A stretch of 64,000 bases of DNA from Cupriavidus malaysiensis. GTDB taxonomy: Bacteria; Pseudomonadota; Gammaproteobacteria; Burkholderiales; Burkholderiaceae. The stretch lies in NCBI RefSeq assembly GCF_001854325.1, contig NZ_CP017755.1:2666001-2730000 (forward strand), read 5' to 3'. Shown here piece after piece: positions 7,791 through 17,433 of this stretch. Within the stretch, counting starts at the first letter, position 1. Every line of letters begins with the position of its first letter. A program made the position numbers and the translations under genes. The notes under the pieces were generated by a model. The model searched no databases. It worked only from the letters and a program-made list of their open reading frames with translations, and was not told the DNA's origin.

Positions 7791-9041
7791 TCACATGCCC
7801 ATCGGCGGCGGGCCCATCGGCCCCCCGCGGGAGGACGACTGCGCCGCGGCCGGGTCGCCCACCACCACCCGCTCGCCATCCGCCAGGCCGCCGAGGATCT
7901 CGGCGCTGACATGGTTGTTGATGCCGACCCGCACCCAGCGCGGCCGTGGCCGGCCGTCGGCGCCGAGCACGCGCAGCCGGTAGCGGCCGTCGTCGCCGCG
8001 CGCGCCCAGGGCGGCCGCCGGCACGGTCAGCGCGCCGCGGTGCGCCGCCACCGTGACCGCCACCTGCGCGGTCATCGAGATGCGCAGCTTGCCCTGCGGG
8101 TTGGGCACGTCGAACTGGCCGTAGTAGTAGATCGCCGAGCTGGAAGTACTGCTGCTCGACGAACTCGAACCGGTCGACGTCGACGCGCTGCTGCTACTGG
8201 TGGCGGTACTGGTGCTCGACATCGATTCCGGGCCCGGCTCGATCGAGGCCAGCCGCGTGCGGTAGGGCTGGTCGGGCTCGCCCAGCACGGTGAACGAAAC
8301 CGGCATGCCGGGCTTGACCCGCAGCACGTCCGCCTCGGAGATCTCGGCCATCACGGTCATGGTGCCGAGGTCGGCCAGCGTGACCAGGGTCGGCGCCGAC
8401 TGCGCCGCGTTGACGGTCTGGCCGGCCTGCACCGGCACTGCCACCACGGTGCCGTCCATCGGCGCCACGATGCGCGTGTAGCCGAGGTTCACCGTGGCCG
8501 TGTCGACGGCGATGCGGGCCTGCTCGATCTGCGCGTCGAGCGAGGCGATGCCCGCGCGCGTGCTGTCCAGCAGGGCCCTGGCGCTGTCGTAGTCGGCCCG
8601 GCTGCCCGCATCCTGCGACAGCATGACTTCCTGCCGCGCGAAGGCCAGCTCGTACTGCTGGAGCAGCGCTGCCTTGGCGGCGCGCTGCGCCTGCACGTCG
8701 CGCAGCGCCGCGCGGGCGTTCTTCAGGGTGTTCTGCTGCGTCAGCGAATCGATCTCCGCCAGCAGTTCGCCGCGCTTGACCTGCTGGCCCACCGACACCG
8801 CGAGCGTCTTGATCTGGCCAGACACCTGCGCGCCCACGTAGACCTGCCGCGCCGCCTTGATGATGCCGCTGGCGAGCACGGTGTCCTCGATGTCGGCGCG
8901 TACCGCGGCGGCGCTCAGGTAGGCCGGCGGCTGCGGGCGGCCGCGCCAGGCGAACGCCGCGCCGGCGAGCAGCAGCACCGCGCCGGCCGCCGCCGGCCAG
9001 CGCCAGCGCGGCTGCGCCAGGATCTTCGGCATCCGTCTCAT
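7791..9041 (-). CDS. macA: MacA-type periplasmic adaptor with a Ser/Thr-rich insertion
   Basis: A 416-residue membrane-fusion protein linking MacB to the outer-membrane channel. It has an N-terminal membrane anchor (AAAGAVLLLAGAAFAW), lipoyl half-motifs (GQIKTLAVSVGQQVKRGELLAEID and RIVAPMDGTVVAVPVQAGQTV), a coiled-coil hairpin between them, a beta-barrel and a C-terminal membrane-proximal domain. The start at 9041 overlaps the preceding outer-membrane gene by ATGA. Odd point: the beta-barrel is interrupted by about 29 residues that are almost only Ser and Thr (bases 8136-8222), directly before YYYGQFDVPN. Many MacA proteins have a short Ser-rich or unstructured loop at this place; here it is long and repetitive. 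The tail SSSRGGPMGPPPMGM is also low-complexity. Confidence 0.93.
   Translation of the reverse strand: MRRMPKILAQPRWRWPAAAGAVLLLAGAAFAWRGRPQPPAYLSAAAVRADIEDTVLASGIIKAARQVYVGAQVSGQIKTLAVSVGQQVKRGELLAEIDSLTQQNTLKNARAALRDVQAQRAAKAALLQQYELAFARQEVMLSQDAGSRADYDSARALLDSTRAGIASLDAQIEQARIAVDTATVNLGYTRIVAPMDGTVVAVPVQAGQTVNAAQSAPTLVTLADLGTMTVMAEISEADVLRVKPGMPVSFTVLGEPDQPYRTRLASIEPGPESMSSTSTATSSSSASTSTGSSSSSSSTSSSAIYYYGQFDVPNPQGKLRISMTAQVAVTVAAHRGALTVPAAALGARGDDGRYRLRVLGADGRPRPRWVRVGINNHVSAEILGGLADGERVVVGDPAAAQSSSRGGPMGPPPMGM
8136..8222 (-). repeat. coding Ser/Thr homopolymeric tract inside macA
   Basis: About 29 consecutive codons specify Ser or Thr with only two Ala and one Gly. The codons are mixed (AGC, TCG, TCC, AGT, ACC, TAC-flanked) rather than one triplet repeated, so it is a selected protein low-complexity tract and not a simple DNA slippage product. 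Confidence 0.8.
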
Positions 9042-10531
9042 GCGCCACCACCCAGGACCTGGTAAAGCGTGACCAGGTTGTCCTGCCACGCCAGTTGCAG
9101 CGAGATGTCGTCCTGCTGCGCGCTGTACCAGCTGCGCTGCGACGTCAGCACCGTGGTGTAGGACTCGACGCCGGCGCGGTAGCGCGCCAGCGACAGCTCA
9201 TAGGCCGCCTGCGCCGACGCCACCAGGCGCTGCTGCGCCGTGCGCCGGTCGGCCATGGTGGCGCGCACGGCGAGCGCGTCGGCCACCTCCTTGAAGGCGT
9301 TCTGCACCGCTTTCTGGTACTGCGCCACGGCGATGCGCTGCGCCACCTTGGCCGATTCCAGCGAGGCGCGCAGCGCGCCGCCGTCGAAGATGGGCAGGTT
9401 GACGCTGGGCGCGAAGCTCCAGTAGCCGGTGCCCGCCTTGAACAGGCTCGACAGGCCGGCGCTGGCGGTGCCGCCGGCCGCGGTCAGCGTGATGGTGGGA
9501 AACAGCGCGGCGCGCGCGGCACCGATGTCGGCATCGGCCCCGCGCAGGGTCTGCTCCGCCTCCACCACGTCGGGACGCGCCAGCAGGACCGTGGAAGGCA
9601 GCCCGGCATCGATCTCCTTGCCCGCCGCGACCGCCGTCACCGCTTCCACGCCGGCCGGCGGCGCCAGTTCCACCGGCACCGGCGCGCCCAGCAGCAGCGC
9701 CAGCGCGTTCTCGTCCTGCGCCACCTGGGCGGCATACCTGGCGACATCGCCCTGGGCCGCAGCGACCGACTGCTCGGCCTGCTTCACATCCACGGCCGAA
9801 GCCGTGCCCAGCGCGGCGCTGCCGCGCGTGATCTCGTAGGAAGCCTGCTGGCTGGCCAGCGTGCCCTGTGCCAGCCGCTCCAGCGCGCGGTCGGAGGCCC
9901 AGGCCAGGTAGGCGCTGGCGACATTGGCCACCAGCGTGATCTGGGCCGCGCGGCGCGCCGCTTCCGTGTTCAGGTAGCTGGCCAGCGCCGCGTCCTTCAG
10001 GCTGCGCACGCGGCCGAACAGGTCCAGCTCGTAGCTGGAGGTGCCCAGCGTGGCGGTGTACTCGTGCGAAACCGTGGCGGCACCGCTCGACGACAGGCCG
10101 GCCGGCGTGCGCGTGGCGGTGCCGCTGCCGCCCGCCGACAGGGTCGGCAGCAGCGCGGCGCGCTGGATGCGGTAGGCGGCGCGGGCCTTCTCGATTTGGA
10201 GCACCGCGACACGCAGGTCGCGGTTGTTCTCCAGCGCGATGGCGATCAGCTTGCGCAGCCTGGCGTCGGTGAAGTAGTCCTGCCAGGGCGTCTCGGCCGG
10301 CATCAGGCGCTGCTGCGCGGCGGTGGCGGTGGCCGCGGCGGCTGGGAACGTCGACGGCACGGCGCTCTCGGGCTGCTGGTACGCCGGCGCCAGCGTGGTG
10401 CAGCCGGCCAGCGCCAGGAGCGCGGCGGCCAGCGCGGCCGCGGCGTGGCGGCGGTACCCCGGCGCCACGGGCACGACGGCCGCGGCGGGCACGATTCGCT
10501 CGATGGTCTTGGTGGGCATGGGCATGGTCAT
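9038..10531 (-). CDS. outer-membrane efflux lipoprotein, NodT family (partner of the RND pump)
   Basis: A 497-residue outer-membrane channel. Residues 25-48 form the lipoprotein signal ending in the lipobox LAGC, followed by [15 protein letters not shown]. Two outer-membrane-efflux domains follow, with [15 protein letters not shown] and the barrel/coil segment [13 protein letters not shown] that is typical of OprM/CusC-type proteins; the C-terminus ends [12 protein letters not shown]. Start ATG 10531 overlaps the RND pump stop by ATGA, and its own stop overlaps the macA start in the same way, so three proteins are translationally coupled. It most likely completes the MFP-RND pump upstream in the operon. 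Confidence 0.92.
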   Translation of the reverse strand: MTMPMPTKTIERIVPAAAVVPVAPGYRRHAAAALAAALLALAGCTTLAPAYQQPESAVPSTFPAAAATATAAQQRLMPAETPWQDYFTDARLRKLIAIALENNRDLRVAVLQIEKARAAYRIQRAALLPTLSAGGSGTATRTPAGLSSSGAATVSHEYTATLGTSSYELDLFGRVRSLKDAALASYLNTEAARRAAQITLVANVASAYLAWASDRALERLAQGTLASQQASYEITRGSAALGTASAVDVKQAEQSVAAAQGDVARYAAQVAQDENALALLLGAPVPVELAPPAGVEAVTAVAAGKEIDAGLPSTVLLARPDVVEAEQTLRGADADIGAARAALFPTITLTAAGGTASAGLSSLFKAGTGYWSFAPSVNLPIFDGGALRASLESAKVAQRIAVAQYQKAVQNAFKEVADALAVRATMADRRTAQQRLVASAQAAYELSLARYRAGVESYTTVLTSQRSWYSAQQDDISLQLAWQDNLVTLYQVLGGGA

Positions 10532-13500
10532 GATCCGATCCGCGCTGCCGCCTGGGCCGTGGCGGCGCGCTCGCGCCGCCGCCCCAGCCAGCCGGCGACG
10601 AGGGTGTAGAACAGCGGGGCGTAGACGATCCCCAGCACGGTGGCGGCCGCCATGCCGCCGATGACGCCGGTGCCGATGGCGTGCTGGCTGGCCGAGCCGG
10701 CACCATGGCTGACAGCCAGCGGCACCACGCCCAGGATGAAGGCCAGCGAGGTCATCAGGATGGGGCGCAGGCGCATGCGCGCCGCCGCCAGCGTGGCGGG
10801 CAGCAGCGCCTCGCCGGCTTCGTGGCGGGCCTTGGCGAACTCGACGATGAGGATCGCGTTCTTCGCCGTCAGGCCGATGGTGGTGAGCAGGCCGACCTGG
10901 AAATAGACATCGTTGGAGAGTCCGCGCAGGGTGGCCGCCAGCAGCGCGCCGAGCACGCCCAGCGGCACCACCAGCATCACCGAGAACGGGATCGACCAGC
11001 TCTCGTACAGCGCGGCCAGGCACAGGAAGACCACCAGCACGGATACCGCGTACAGGGCCGGCGCCTGCGAGCCGGACAGCCGCTCCTCGTAGGACAGGCC
11101 GGTCCATTCGGCACCGATGCCGGCGGGCAGCTGCTGGACCAGGCGCTCCAGTGCCGCCATGGCATCGCCGCTGGCGTACCCGGGCGCGGCGCTGCCGACG
11201 ATCTCGATCGACGACAGGCCGTTGTAGCGCTCCAGCCTGGGCGCGCCATAGGTCCAGGCGGCCGTGGCGAAGGCCGAGAACGGCACCATCCCGCCACTGC
11301 TGTTGCGCACATACCATTGGGCGATGTCCGCGGGCTGCATGCGGCTGGACGGCTCGCCCTGCAGGTAGACCTTCTTGACGCGGCCCTCGTGCAGGAAATC
11401 GTTGACGTAGGCGCCGCCCCAGGCCGTCGACAGCACATCGTTGACGTCGGCCACCGCAACGCCCAGCGCGCCCGCCTTGGCGAAGTCGACCGACAGCTGC
11501 ACCTGCGGCGTATCGTCGAGGCCGTTGGCCCGCACGCCGGCCAGCGCCGGCTCCTTGGCCGCGGCGGCCAGCAGCGCGTCGCGCGCGGCCACCAGCTTGT
11601 CGTGGCCGAGGCCGCCGCTGTCCTGCAGTTCCAGGTCGAAGCCGCTGGCATTGCCCAGGCCCTGCACCGCCGGCGGCATCATGGCGAACACGCGCGCGTC
11701 GCGCAGGCCGGCAAAGGCGCGGTTGGCGCGCGCCGCCACCTCCGCCGCGCCCTGCCCGGCGCCGCGCGCGCTCCAGTCCTTGAGCTTGACGAAGGCCATG
11801 GCGACGTTCTCGCCGCTGCCGGCGAAGCTGAAGCCGGCCACGCCGAACACCGACTCGACCGCGCCCGCCTCGTGCTGCAGGTAGTAGCGCTCCACCTGCT
11901 CGAGCGCCGCCACGCTGCGCGCCTGGGTGGCGCCGGCCGGGAGCTGCACCGAGGTCATGATGATGCCCTGGTCCTCGTCGGGCAGGAAGGAAGTCGGCAG
12001 GTGCAGCAGCGCCGCCACCATCACCGCGCCCAGCACGGCGAACACGGCCAGCCAGCGGCGCGGGCGCGTCAGCACGCGGCGCACGCCGCCCTGGTAGCCG
12101 GCGGCACCGCGCGCGAAGGCGCGGTTGAACCAGCCGAAGAAGCCGCCGCCCGCGCCGTCACCGCCACCGTGCCCGCCCGCGTGCGGCGCCGGCGCGCGCA
12201 GCAGCGTGGCGCACAGCGCCGGCGTCAGCACCAGCGCCACCAGCACCGACAGCGCCATGGCGGAGACCATGGTCACGGAGAACTGGCGGTAGATCACCCC
12301 GGTCGAGCCGCCGAAGAAGGCCATCGGCACGAATACCGCGGCCAGCACCAGGGCGATGCCGACCAGCGCGCCGGTGATCTGCGGCATCGAGCGGCGTGTG
12401 GCCTCGCGCGGCGACAGGCCTTCCTCGGTCATCACCCGCTCGACGTTCTCCACCACCACGATGGCATCGTCCACCAGCAGGCCGATCGCCAGCACCATGC
12501 CGAACATGGTCAGCGTGTTGATCGAGAAGCCCAGCGCCGCCAGCACGCCGAAGGTACCCAGCAGCACCACCGGCACGGCGATGGTCGGGATCAGGGTGGC
12601 GCGCAGGTTCTGCAGGAACAGGTACATCACCAGGAACACCAGCACGATGGCCTCGGCCAGGGTCTTGATCACCTCCTCGATCGAGATCTTGACGAAGGGC
12701 GTGGTGTCGTAGGGATAGACCACCTCGACGTCGGCGGGCAGCTCGAGCTGCGCCAGCCGCGCCTTGACCGCGTTGGCGGTCTTCAGCGCGTTGGCGCCGG
12801 TGGCCTGCTTGACGGCCAGCCCGGTGGCCGGCTTGCCGTTGAAGCGCGACACCGAGTCATAGCTCTCGCTGCCGATCTCCACGCGCGCCACATCGGCCAG
12901 CCGCACCTCCGAGCCGTCGCTATTGGTCTTCAGCAGGATGCGGCGGAACTGCCCGGGGGTCTGCAGCCGGCTCTGCGCCGTCACCGTGGCCTGCACCTGC
13001 TGGCCGGCCAGCGCCGGCGCGGCGCCCACCGAGCCGGCCGAGACCTGGGTGTTCTGCGCCTGCAGCGCACTGGTCACGTCGGCGGGCTCCAGCGCGTACT
13101 GCTGCAGCCTGGCCGGGTCGAGCCAGATGCGCATGGCGTACTGCGCGCCGAACAGCTGCACGTCGCCCACGCCGTCGACGCGCGCGATCGGGTCCTGCAC
13201 GTGGGCGGCGACAAAGTCGGAGAGGTCGGCCTGGCCGAGCTTGCCGGTACGGGAGACAAAGCCGGCGATCAGCAGGAAGCTCGACGAAGCCTTGGTCACC
13301 GTCACGCCCTGCTGGCGCACCGCGGTGGGCAGCAGCGGCTCGGCCAGCTGCAGCTTGTTCTGCACCTGCACCTGGGCGATGTCGGGGTTGGTGCCGGCAT
13401 TGAAGGTCAGCGTGATCCTGGCATTGCCCGCCGAGTCGCTGGTCGAGGCCATGTAGCGCAGGTTGTCGATGCCCTTCATCTTCTGCTCGATCACCTGGGT

Positions 13501-13683
13501 GACGCTGTCCTCGATGGTCTTGGCGGAGGCGCCGGCATAGGTGGCGGAGATCGAGACGGAGGGAGGCGCGATGTCGGGATACTGCGCCACCGGCAGGGTG
13601 GTGATCGAAAGCGCGCCGGCGAGCGCGATCACCAGGGCGATGACCCAGGCGAAGACCGGACGGTCGATGAAGAAGCTGGCCAT
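10528..13683 (-). CDS. RND multidrug efflux transporter, HAE-1 family (AcrB/MexB-like)
   Basis: A 1051-residue proton-driven inner-membrane pump that trimerises and exports hydrophobic and amphiphilic drugs. Length and opening [19 protein letters not shown] are standard for HAE-1. The proton-relay residues are visible: the paired Asp in [15 protein letters not shown] (TM4) and the Lys in [15 protein letters not shown] (TM10). The periplasmic porter domain contains [15 protein letters not shown] and GSAVSI-like segments, and HFLIT-type helices follow. Three bases separate it from the adaptor gene. AcrB-type specificity cannot be read from sequence; the divergent CpxRA-like pair probably controls it. 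Confidence 0.95.
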   Translation of the reverse strand: MASFFIDRPVFAWVIALVIALAGALSITTLPVAQYPDIAPPSVSISATYAGASAKTIEDSVTQVIEQKMKGIDNLRYMASTSDSAGNARITLTFNAGTNPDIAQVQVQNKLQLAEPLLPTAVRQQGVTVTKASSSFLLIAGFVSRTGKLGQADLSDFVAAHVQDPIARVDGVGDVQLFGAQYAMRIWLDPARLQQYALEPADVTSALQAQNTQVSAGSVGAAPALAGQQVQATVTAQSRLQTPGQFRRILLKTNSDGSEVRLADVARVEIGSESYDSVSRFNGKPATGLAVKQATGANALKTANAVKARLAQLELPADVEVVYPYDTTPFVKISIEEVIKTLAEAIVLVFLVMYLFLQNLRATLIPTIAVPVVLLGTFGVLAALGFSINTLTMFGMVLAIGLLVDDAIVVVENVERVMTEEGLSPREATRRSMPQITGALVGIALVLAAVFVPMAFFGGSTGVIYRQFSVTMVSAMALSVLVALVLTPALCATLLRAPAPHAGGHGGGDGAGGGFFGWFNRAFARGAAGYQGGVRRVLTRPRRWLAVFAVLGAVMVAALLHLPTSFLPDEDQGIIMTSVQLPAGATQARSVAALEQVERYYLQHEAGAVESVFGVAGFSFAGSGENVAMAFVKLKDWSARGAGQGAAEVAARANRAFAGLRDARVFAMMPPAVQGLGNASGFDLELQDSGGLGHDKLVAARDALLAAAAKEPALAGVRANGLDDTPQVQLSVDFAKAGALGVAVADVNDVLSTAWGGAYVNDFLHEGRVKKVYLQGEPSSRMQPADIAQWYVRNSSGGMVPFSAFATAAWTYGAPRLERYNGLSSIEIVGSAAPGYASGDAMAALERLVQQLPAGIGAEWTGLSYEERLSGSQAPALYAVSVLVVFLCLAALYESWSIPFSVMLVVPLGVLGALLAATLRGLSNDVYFQVGLLTTIGLTAKNAILIVEFAKARHEAGEALLPATLAAARMRLRPILMTSLAFILGVVPLAVSHGAGSASQHAIGTGVIGGMAAATVLGIVYAPLFYTLVAGWLGRRRERAATAQAAARIGS

Positions 13684-13686
13684 CGC

Positions 13687-15057
13687 TTACCTCGCCGCGG
13701 TGACGGTGGCGGCCGCGCCGGCGGCCGGGCTGGCGGCGGGCACGGACGCGGCGTCCTGGCGGACGGGGGCAGCGGCGGTAGCGGCGGTAGCGGCGGCGGC
13801 TTCCACCGCCTTCACCTGCATGCCGTCGCGCACCGTCTGCAGGCTGTCGACCAGCACCTTGTCGCCGCTGGCGAGGCCGCCGGCGACCAGCGCGTCGTTG
13901 CCGGCGTTACCGGCGGCCCCGGCGTTACCGCGCACCGTGACGGCGCGGGTCGCGACGCGCCCGCCGGCGTCGACCACCTTGACCGAGGCATTGCCCTTGG
14001 CATCGCGCGCCAGCGCGAGCTGCGGCACCTTGATGGCCTGCTCGTCCACCCCCTCCTGCAGCAGCGCGCGCACGTACATGTTCGGCAGCAGCAGGCCGTC
14101 AGGATTGGGAAAGGTGGCGCGCAGCGTCACGGTGCCGGTGGTCTCGGAGACCGTGACGTCGGTGAAGGCCAGCCGGCCCGCGTGCGGGTAGAGGCTGCCA
14201 TCTTCCAGGCGCAGCCGGACCTCGGCGCCATCGCCGGCCTGGCGCAGCCTGCCGGCGGCCAGTTCCTTCTTGAGGCGCAGCAGCTCGGCGCTCGACTGCG
14301 TCACGTCGACGTAGACGGCCGAGAGGTCGTTGATGGTGGCCAGCGCGCTGTCCTGGCTGGCGGTCACCAGTGCGCCGGCGGTCACGCTCGACTTGCCGAT
14401 GCGCCCCGAGATCGGCGCCTGGATGCGGGTGCGCTCCAGGTCGATGCGGGCGCTGCGCAGCGCGGCGCGGTCCGACACCACGGCGCCGGCGGCCGACTTG
14501 GCGCTGGCCACCGCGTCGTCGTAGTCCTGGCGGCTCACGCCCTGGATCTTGAGCAGGCCGGCATAGCGCTCGGCCTTGGCCTGGGCGGTGGCCAGCGTGG
14601 CCTCGGCCTGGGTCAGCGTGCCGCTGGCGTTGTCGACAGCGGTACGGTAGGTCGCATCGTCGATCTCGTACAGCACGTCGCCCGCCTTGACCATGGCGCC
14701 CTCGGTGAAGCGGCGCTGGCGCACGATGCCGCTGATCTGCGGCCGCACCTCGGCGCTCTGCACGGCGGACACGCGGCCCGGCAGCTCGCTGGTCACGGCG
14801 GCCGGCGCCGCGCGCACGGTCACCACGCTGACCTCGGGCACGGCGGCGGCCTGTGGCGGTGGCGCCTGGCGGCCGCAGGCGGCCAGCGCGGCGGCCAGGC
14901 ACAGGGCCACGGCCAGCCCCCCGGTACGGCGCGGGTGCCCGCGCTGCGGCAGGGATTGGGGAAGCACTTCGGGGCGGTGCCCGACGAGGAATGCTGGGCC
15001 GCGATGCGAGGGCTCGCGGGTGCCGCGCCGGCCACCCGGCCCGGACGGGAATATCAT
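13687..15057 (-). CDS. RND periplasmic adaptor (membrane-fusion lipoprotein, AcrA-like)
   Basis: The periplasmic adaptor of the RND pump, 456 residues from ATG 15057, which has GGAG and AAGG upstream. A lipoprotein signal (LAVALCLAAALAAC) follows an unusually long n-region of ~50 residues, so a GTG at 14967 is a possible shorter start. Lipoyl segments (ISGIVRQRRFTEGAMVKAGDVLYEID and IQAPISGRIGKSSVT), an alpha-hairpin (ATAQAKAERYAGLL) and a beta-barrel (LRATFPNPDGLLLPNMYVRALL) are in family order. The tail after residue ~420 is Ala/Val/Thr-rich and repetitive. First gene of the six-gene operon, divergent from the response-regulator gene. Confidence 0.92.
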   Translation of the reverse strand: MIFPSGPGGRRGTREPSHRGPAFLVGHRPEVLPQSLPQRGHPRRTGGLAVALCLAAALAACGRQAPPPQAAAVPEVSVVTVRAAPAAVTSELPGRVSAVQSAEVRPQISGIVRQRRFTEGAMVKAGDVLYEIDDATYRTAVDNASGTLTQAEATLATAQAKAERYAGLLKIQGVSRQDYDDAVASAKSAAGAVVSDRAALRSARIDLERTRIQAPISGRIGKSSVTAGALVTASQDSALATINDLSAVYVDVTQSSAELLRLKKELAAGRLRQAGDGAEVRLRLEDGSLYPHAGRLAFTDVTVSETTGTVTLRATFPNPDGLLLPNMYVRALLQEGVDEQAIKVPQLALARDAKGNASVKVVDAGGRVATRAVTVRGNAGAAGNAGNDALVAGGLASGDKVLVDSLQTVRDGMQVKAVEAAAATAATAAAPVRQDAASVPAASPAAGAAATVTAAR

Positions 15058-15143
15058 GCCTTGACTCCGGTCTGCGCGCGATCGTGCGCCATGGCCAGAT
15101 TGTCCCGAGAGCGCGCCGTCGCAGGGGTAAGCAGCCGGCAAGC

Positions 15144-15165
15144 AAGGTGTAAAGAAGGTGTAAAG
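15144..15165. promoter_or_regulatory. tandem CpxR-like operator (two perfect 11-bp repeats)
   Basis: AAGGTGTAAAG occurs twice in immediate succession (15144-15154 and 15155-15165). This places two GTAAA words 11 bp apart, one helical turn, closely resembling the CpxR recognition pattern GTAAA-N5-GTAAA. It lies between the divergent efflux operon and the OmpR/CpxR-type regulator gene, about 100 bp from either start. Control of both transcripts is inferred. Confidence 0.6.
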
Positions 15166-15266
15166 GCGGGTGACGGCAGGTCACGGCGCATTGCCGGCGC
15201 CCGGGCCGCCACCCATAATGGCGCCGCATGGGGGCCATATGAACGGCCCCCTGACGAGACCCGAAT

Positions 15267-15998
15267 GTGAAGATCCTGCTCATCGACGACGACGCCGAAC
15301 TGTGTGCCATGCTGGCCGAATACCTGGGAGCCGAAGGCTTCGAGGTCACGGTATGCGGCAACGGCGAAGCCGGCACCGAGGCCGCCGTGAGCGGCGCCTA
15401 CGACGCCGTGGTGCTCGACATCATGCTGCCGCGCATGAGCGGCATCGACGTGCTGCGCGCGATCCGCCAGCGCGCCGCCGTGCCCGTGCTCATGCTCACC
15501 GCCAAGGGCAGCGACGTGGACCGCGTGGTGGGCCTGGAACTGGGCGCGGACGACTACCTGCCCAAACCCTGCTATCCGCGCGAGCTGGTGGCGCGGCTGC
15601 GTGCCGTGCTGCGCCGCACGCAGCACGGCGGCGGCATGCCGGGAACGGGACAGGGGCAGGGACAGGGCCAGGGCACGGGGCCGGCGGACCAGCTGGCGGC
15701 GGCCGGCGTGGTCCTGCAGCCGGCGCAGCGCATCGCCCGCTTCGCCGACACCTTGCTGGAACTGACCGTGACCGAGTTCAACCTGCTCGAATACCTGCTG
15801 CGCAACGTCGACCGCGCCATCTCCAAGGACGAGCTCTCCGAGCGCATCCTGGGCCGCGCGCGCGAAGCCTACGACCGCAGCGTCGACGTGCACATCGGCA
15901 AGCTGCGGCAGAAGCTGGCGGCGGCCGGCGGCCCCGATCATCTGATCGCCACGGTGTGGGGTTTCGGCTACCGGCTCGAATCCCGGCCGGTGGCCTGA
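15267..15998 (+). CDS. OmpR-family response regulator (CpxR-like)
   Basis: A 243-residue DNA-binding response regulator. The receiver domain (1-115) has the acidic pocket IDDDAE, the phospho-acceptor Asp51 in VVLDIMLPRMSG, Thr in MLTAKG and Lys in LPKPCYP; the CYP after the Lys is a feature of CpxR-type receivers. The linker contains a GQGQGQGQGTG repeat, encoded by GGACAG/GGGCAG-type hexamers. The C-terminal winged helix ends in VDVHIGKLRQKL and VWGFGYRLES. The start is GTG 15267. It is divergent from the efflux operon and 34 bp upstream of its kinase gene. A GTAAA tandem operator lies just upstream. Confidence 0.93.
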   Translation: MKILLIDDDAELCAMLAEYLGAEGFEVTVCGNGEAGTEAAVSGAYDAVVLDIMLPRMSGIDVLRAIRQRAAVPVLMLTAKGSDVDRVVGLELGADDYLPKPCYPRELVARLRAVLRRTQHGGGMPGTGQGQGQGQGTGPADQLAAAGVVLQPAQRIARFADTLLELTVTEFNLLEYLLRNVDRAISKDELSERILGRAREAYDRSVDVHIGKLRQKLAAAGGPDHLIATVWGFGYRLESRPVA

Positions 15999-16032
15999 GC
16001 GGCCGCCCGTCCACGACCCGCGCGGAGCGCAC

Positions 16033-17415
16033 ATGCCCATGGGACGCTTGTTCTGGAAGATCCTGCTCGGCTTCTGGCTGACGCTGGTCGCCGTCGCCGG
16101 CGGCACCGGCCTGTGGTTCACGCTGCAGCGCGCGCACCCGCCGCAGGATGCCGCGCTCGGTGCGCTGGCCGCGCGCACCAGCGAAGCCGTGGTGCGCAGC
16201 GCGGCCACCACGCTGTCCCTGGGCGGCACGGATGCGCTATCGCGCTGGCTGGCCACGCTCGGCCCTGACCAGCGCCGCCATTTCTCGGTGCAGGAAGACG
16301 AGACGCCAGCCCCGTCGGAGACTCCGGCGCAGGCCCCGTCGCCGCCCGCGCCCGGCGCGGTCACGGTGGAACGCGGCGAACTGCTGGCCCCGCAAGCCAC
16401 CATCCGCGCCGCCGCGCCCGACGGACGGCGCTACCGGCTGCAGTACCGCGAGACCGTCGAGGGCCTGCCCTACGAGGGCGACCCCGGCCCGCCGCCCGAG
16501 CTGCTGATCTCCTGCCTGCTCGGCAGCCTGGCCTTCAGCGCCCTGCTGGCGTGGTACCTGACCTCGCCGATCCGGCGCCTGAGCCGCGCCTTCGACCGTT
16601 TCGCCGCCGGCGACCTGGGTGAGCGCGCGGCGCCCGCCGTGGGCAGCCGCCGCGACGAGGTGGCCGATCTCGCGCGCGACTTCGACCAGATGGCCGAGCG
16701 CATCCAGGGCCTGATCGCCGAACGCGAGCGCCTGCTGCACAACGTTTCGCACGAACTGCGCTCGCCGCTGGCGCGCCTGCACGTGGCGGTCGACCTGGCG
16801 CGGCAGGATCCCGCCAGGACCGCCGGCGCGCTGGCACGCATCGAGCGCGAGGCCGAACGCCTGAACACCCTGGTCGGCGAGCTGCTGACCCTGTCGCGCA
16901 TCGAGCACGGCAGCCTGGAGCTGGACGCCTATTTCGATCCGCGCGCGCTGTGCGCCGCCGTGGTCGAGGATGCCGGCTTCGAGGGCTCCGCGAGCGGCAA
17001 GGCGATCCTGCTGGAAAGCGGCGCCGCGCTGGGCGGCACCGGCGAGGCGCCCGCCGCGCTGATGCGCGGCAACCCGGAACTGCTGCGCCGGGCCATCGAG
17101 AACGTGGTACGCAATGCGCTGCATGTGAGCGCCGAAGGCGTGCCGGTGGAGGTCCGCTTCACACGCGATGCCGCCACGCAGACCTACGCCATCACGGTCA
17201 GCGACCGCGGGCCTGGCGTGCCGCCGGAGGCGCTGAAGACGATGTTCGAGCCCTTCGTGCAGGCGCACGACGGGCAGCGCGAAGGCTTCGGCCTGGGCCT
17301 GGCCATCGCCAGCCGCGCGGTGGCGGCCCATGGCGGCACCATGCAAGCCGCCAACCGCAGCGGCGGCGGCCTGGCCGTGACCATCCGCGTGCCGATGTGC
17401 GACGAGGCCGCTTAG
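16033..17415 (+). CDS. sensor histidine kinase (CpxA-like)
   Basis: A 460-residue membrane kinase partnered with the preceding regulator. TM1 is residues 8-28 (LLGFWLTLVAVAGGTGLWF), followed by a ~135-residue periplasmic region with a Pro-rich stretch (TPAPSETPAQAPSPPAP), TM2 (LLISCLLGSLAFSALLAWYL), a HAMP domain, HisKA with His240 in NVSHELRSPLARLHV, and HATPase motifs NVVRNAL, DRGPGVP and GFGLGLAIA. HELRSPLARL is characteristic of the CpxA group. A GCGGAGCG Shine-Dalgarno precedes ATG 16033. The likely role is sensing envelope stress or drugs and switching the divergent pumps on; the signal is unknown. Confidence 0.92.
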   Translation: MPMGRLFWKILLGFWLTLVAVAGGTGLWFTLQRAHPPQDAALGALAARTSEAVVRSAATTLSLGGTDALSRWLATLGPDQRRHFSVQEDETPAPSETPAQAPSPPAPGAVTVERGELLAPQATIRAAAPDGRRYRLQYRETVEGLPYEGDPGPPPELLISCLLGSLAFSALLAWYLTSPIRRLSRAFDRFAAGDLGERAAPAVGSRRDEVADLARDFDQMAERIQGLIAERERLLHNVSHELRSPLARLHVAVDLARQDPARTAGALARIEREAERLNTLVGELLTLSRIEHGSLELDAYFDPRALCAAVVEDAGFEGSASGKAILLESGAALGGTGEAPAALMRGNPELLRRAIENVVRNALHVSAEGVPVEVRFTRDAATQTYAITVSDRGPGVPPEALKTMFEPFVQAHDGQREGFGLGLAIASRAVAAHGGTMQAANRSGGGLAVTIRVPMCDEAA

Positions 17416-17433
17416 CAGGCATGCGCGGCGCGC

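Noticed and set aside
10681..15270. A continuous plus-strand open frame of 1529 codons antisense to the RND pump and adaptor
   Set aside because: It is the mirror of GC-rich coding on the other strand: His/Arg/Gly/Ala-rich with no domain. Many similar long antisense frames occur (for example 37712-40432 and 41516-43489) and all are shadows.
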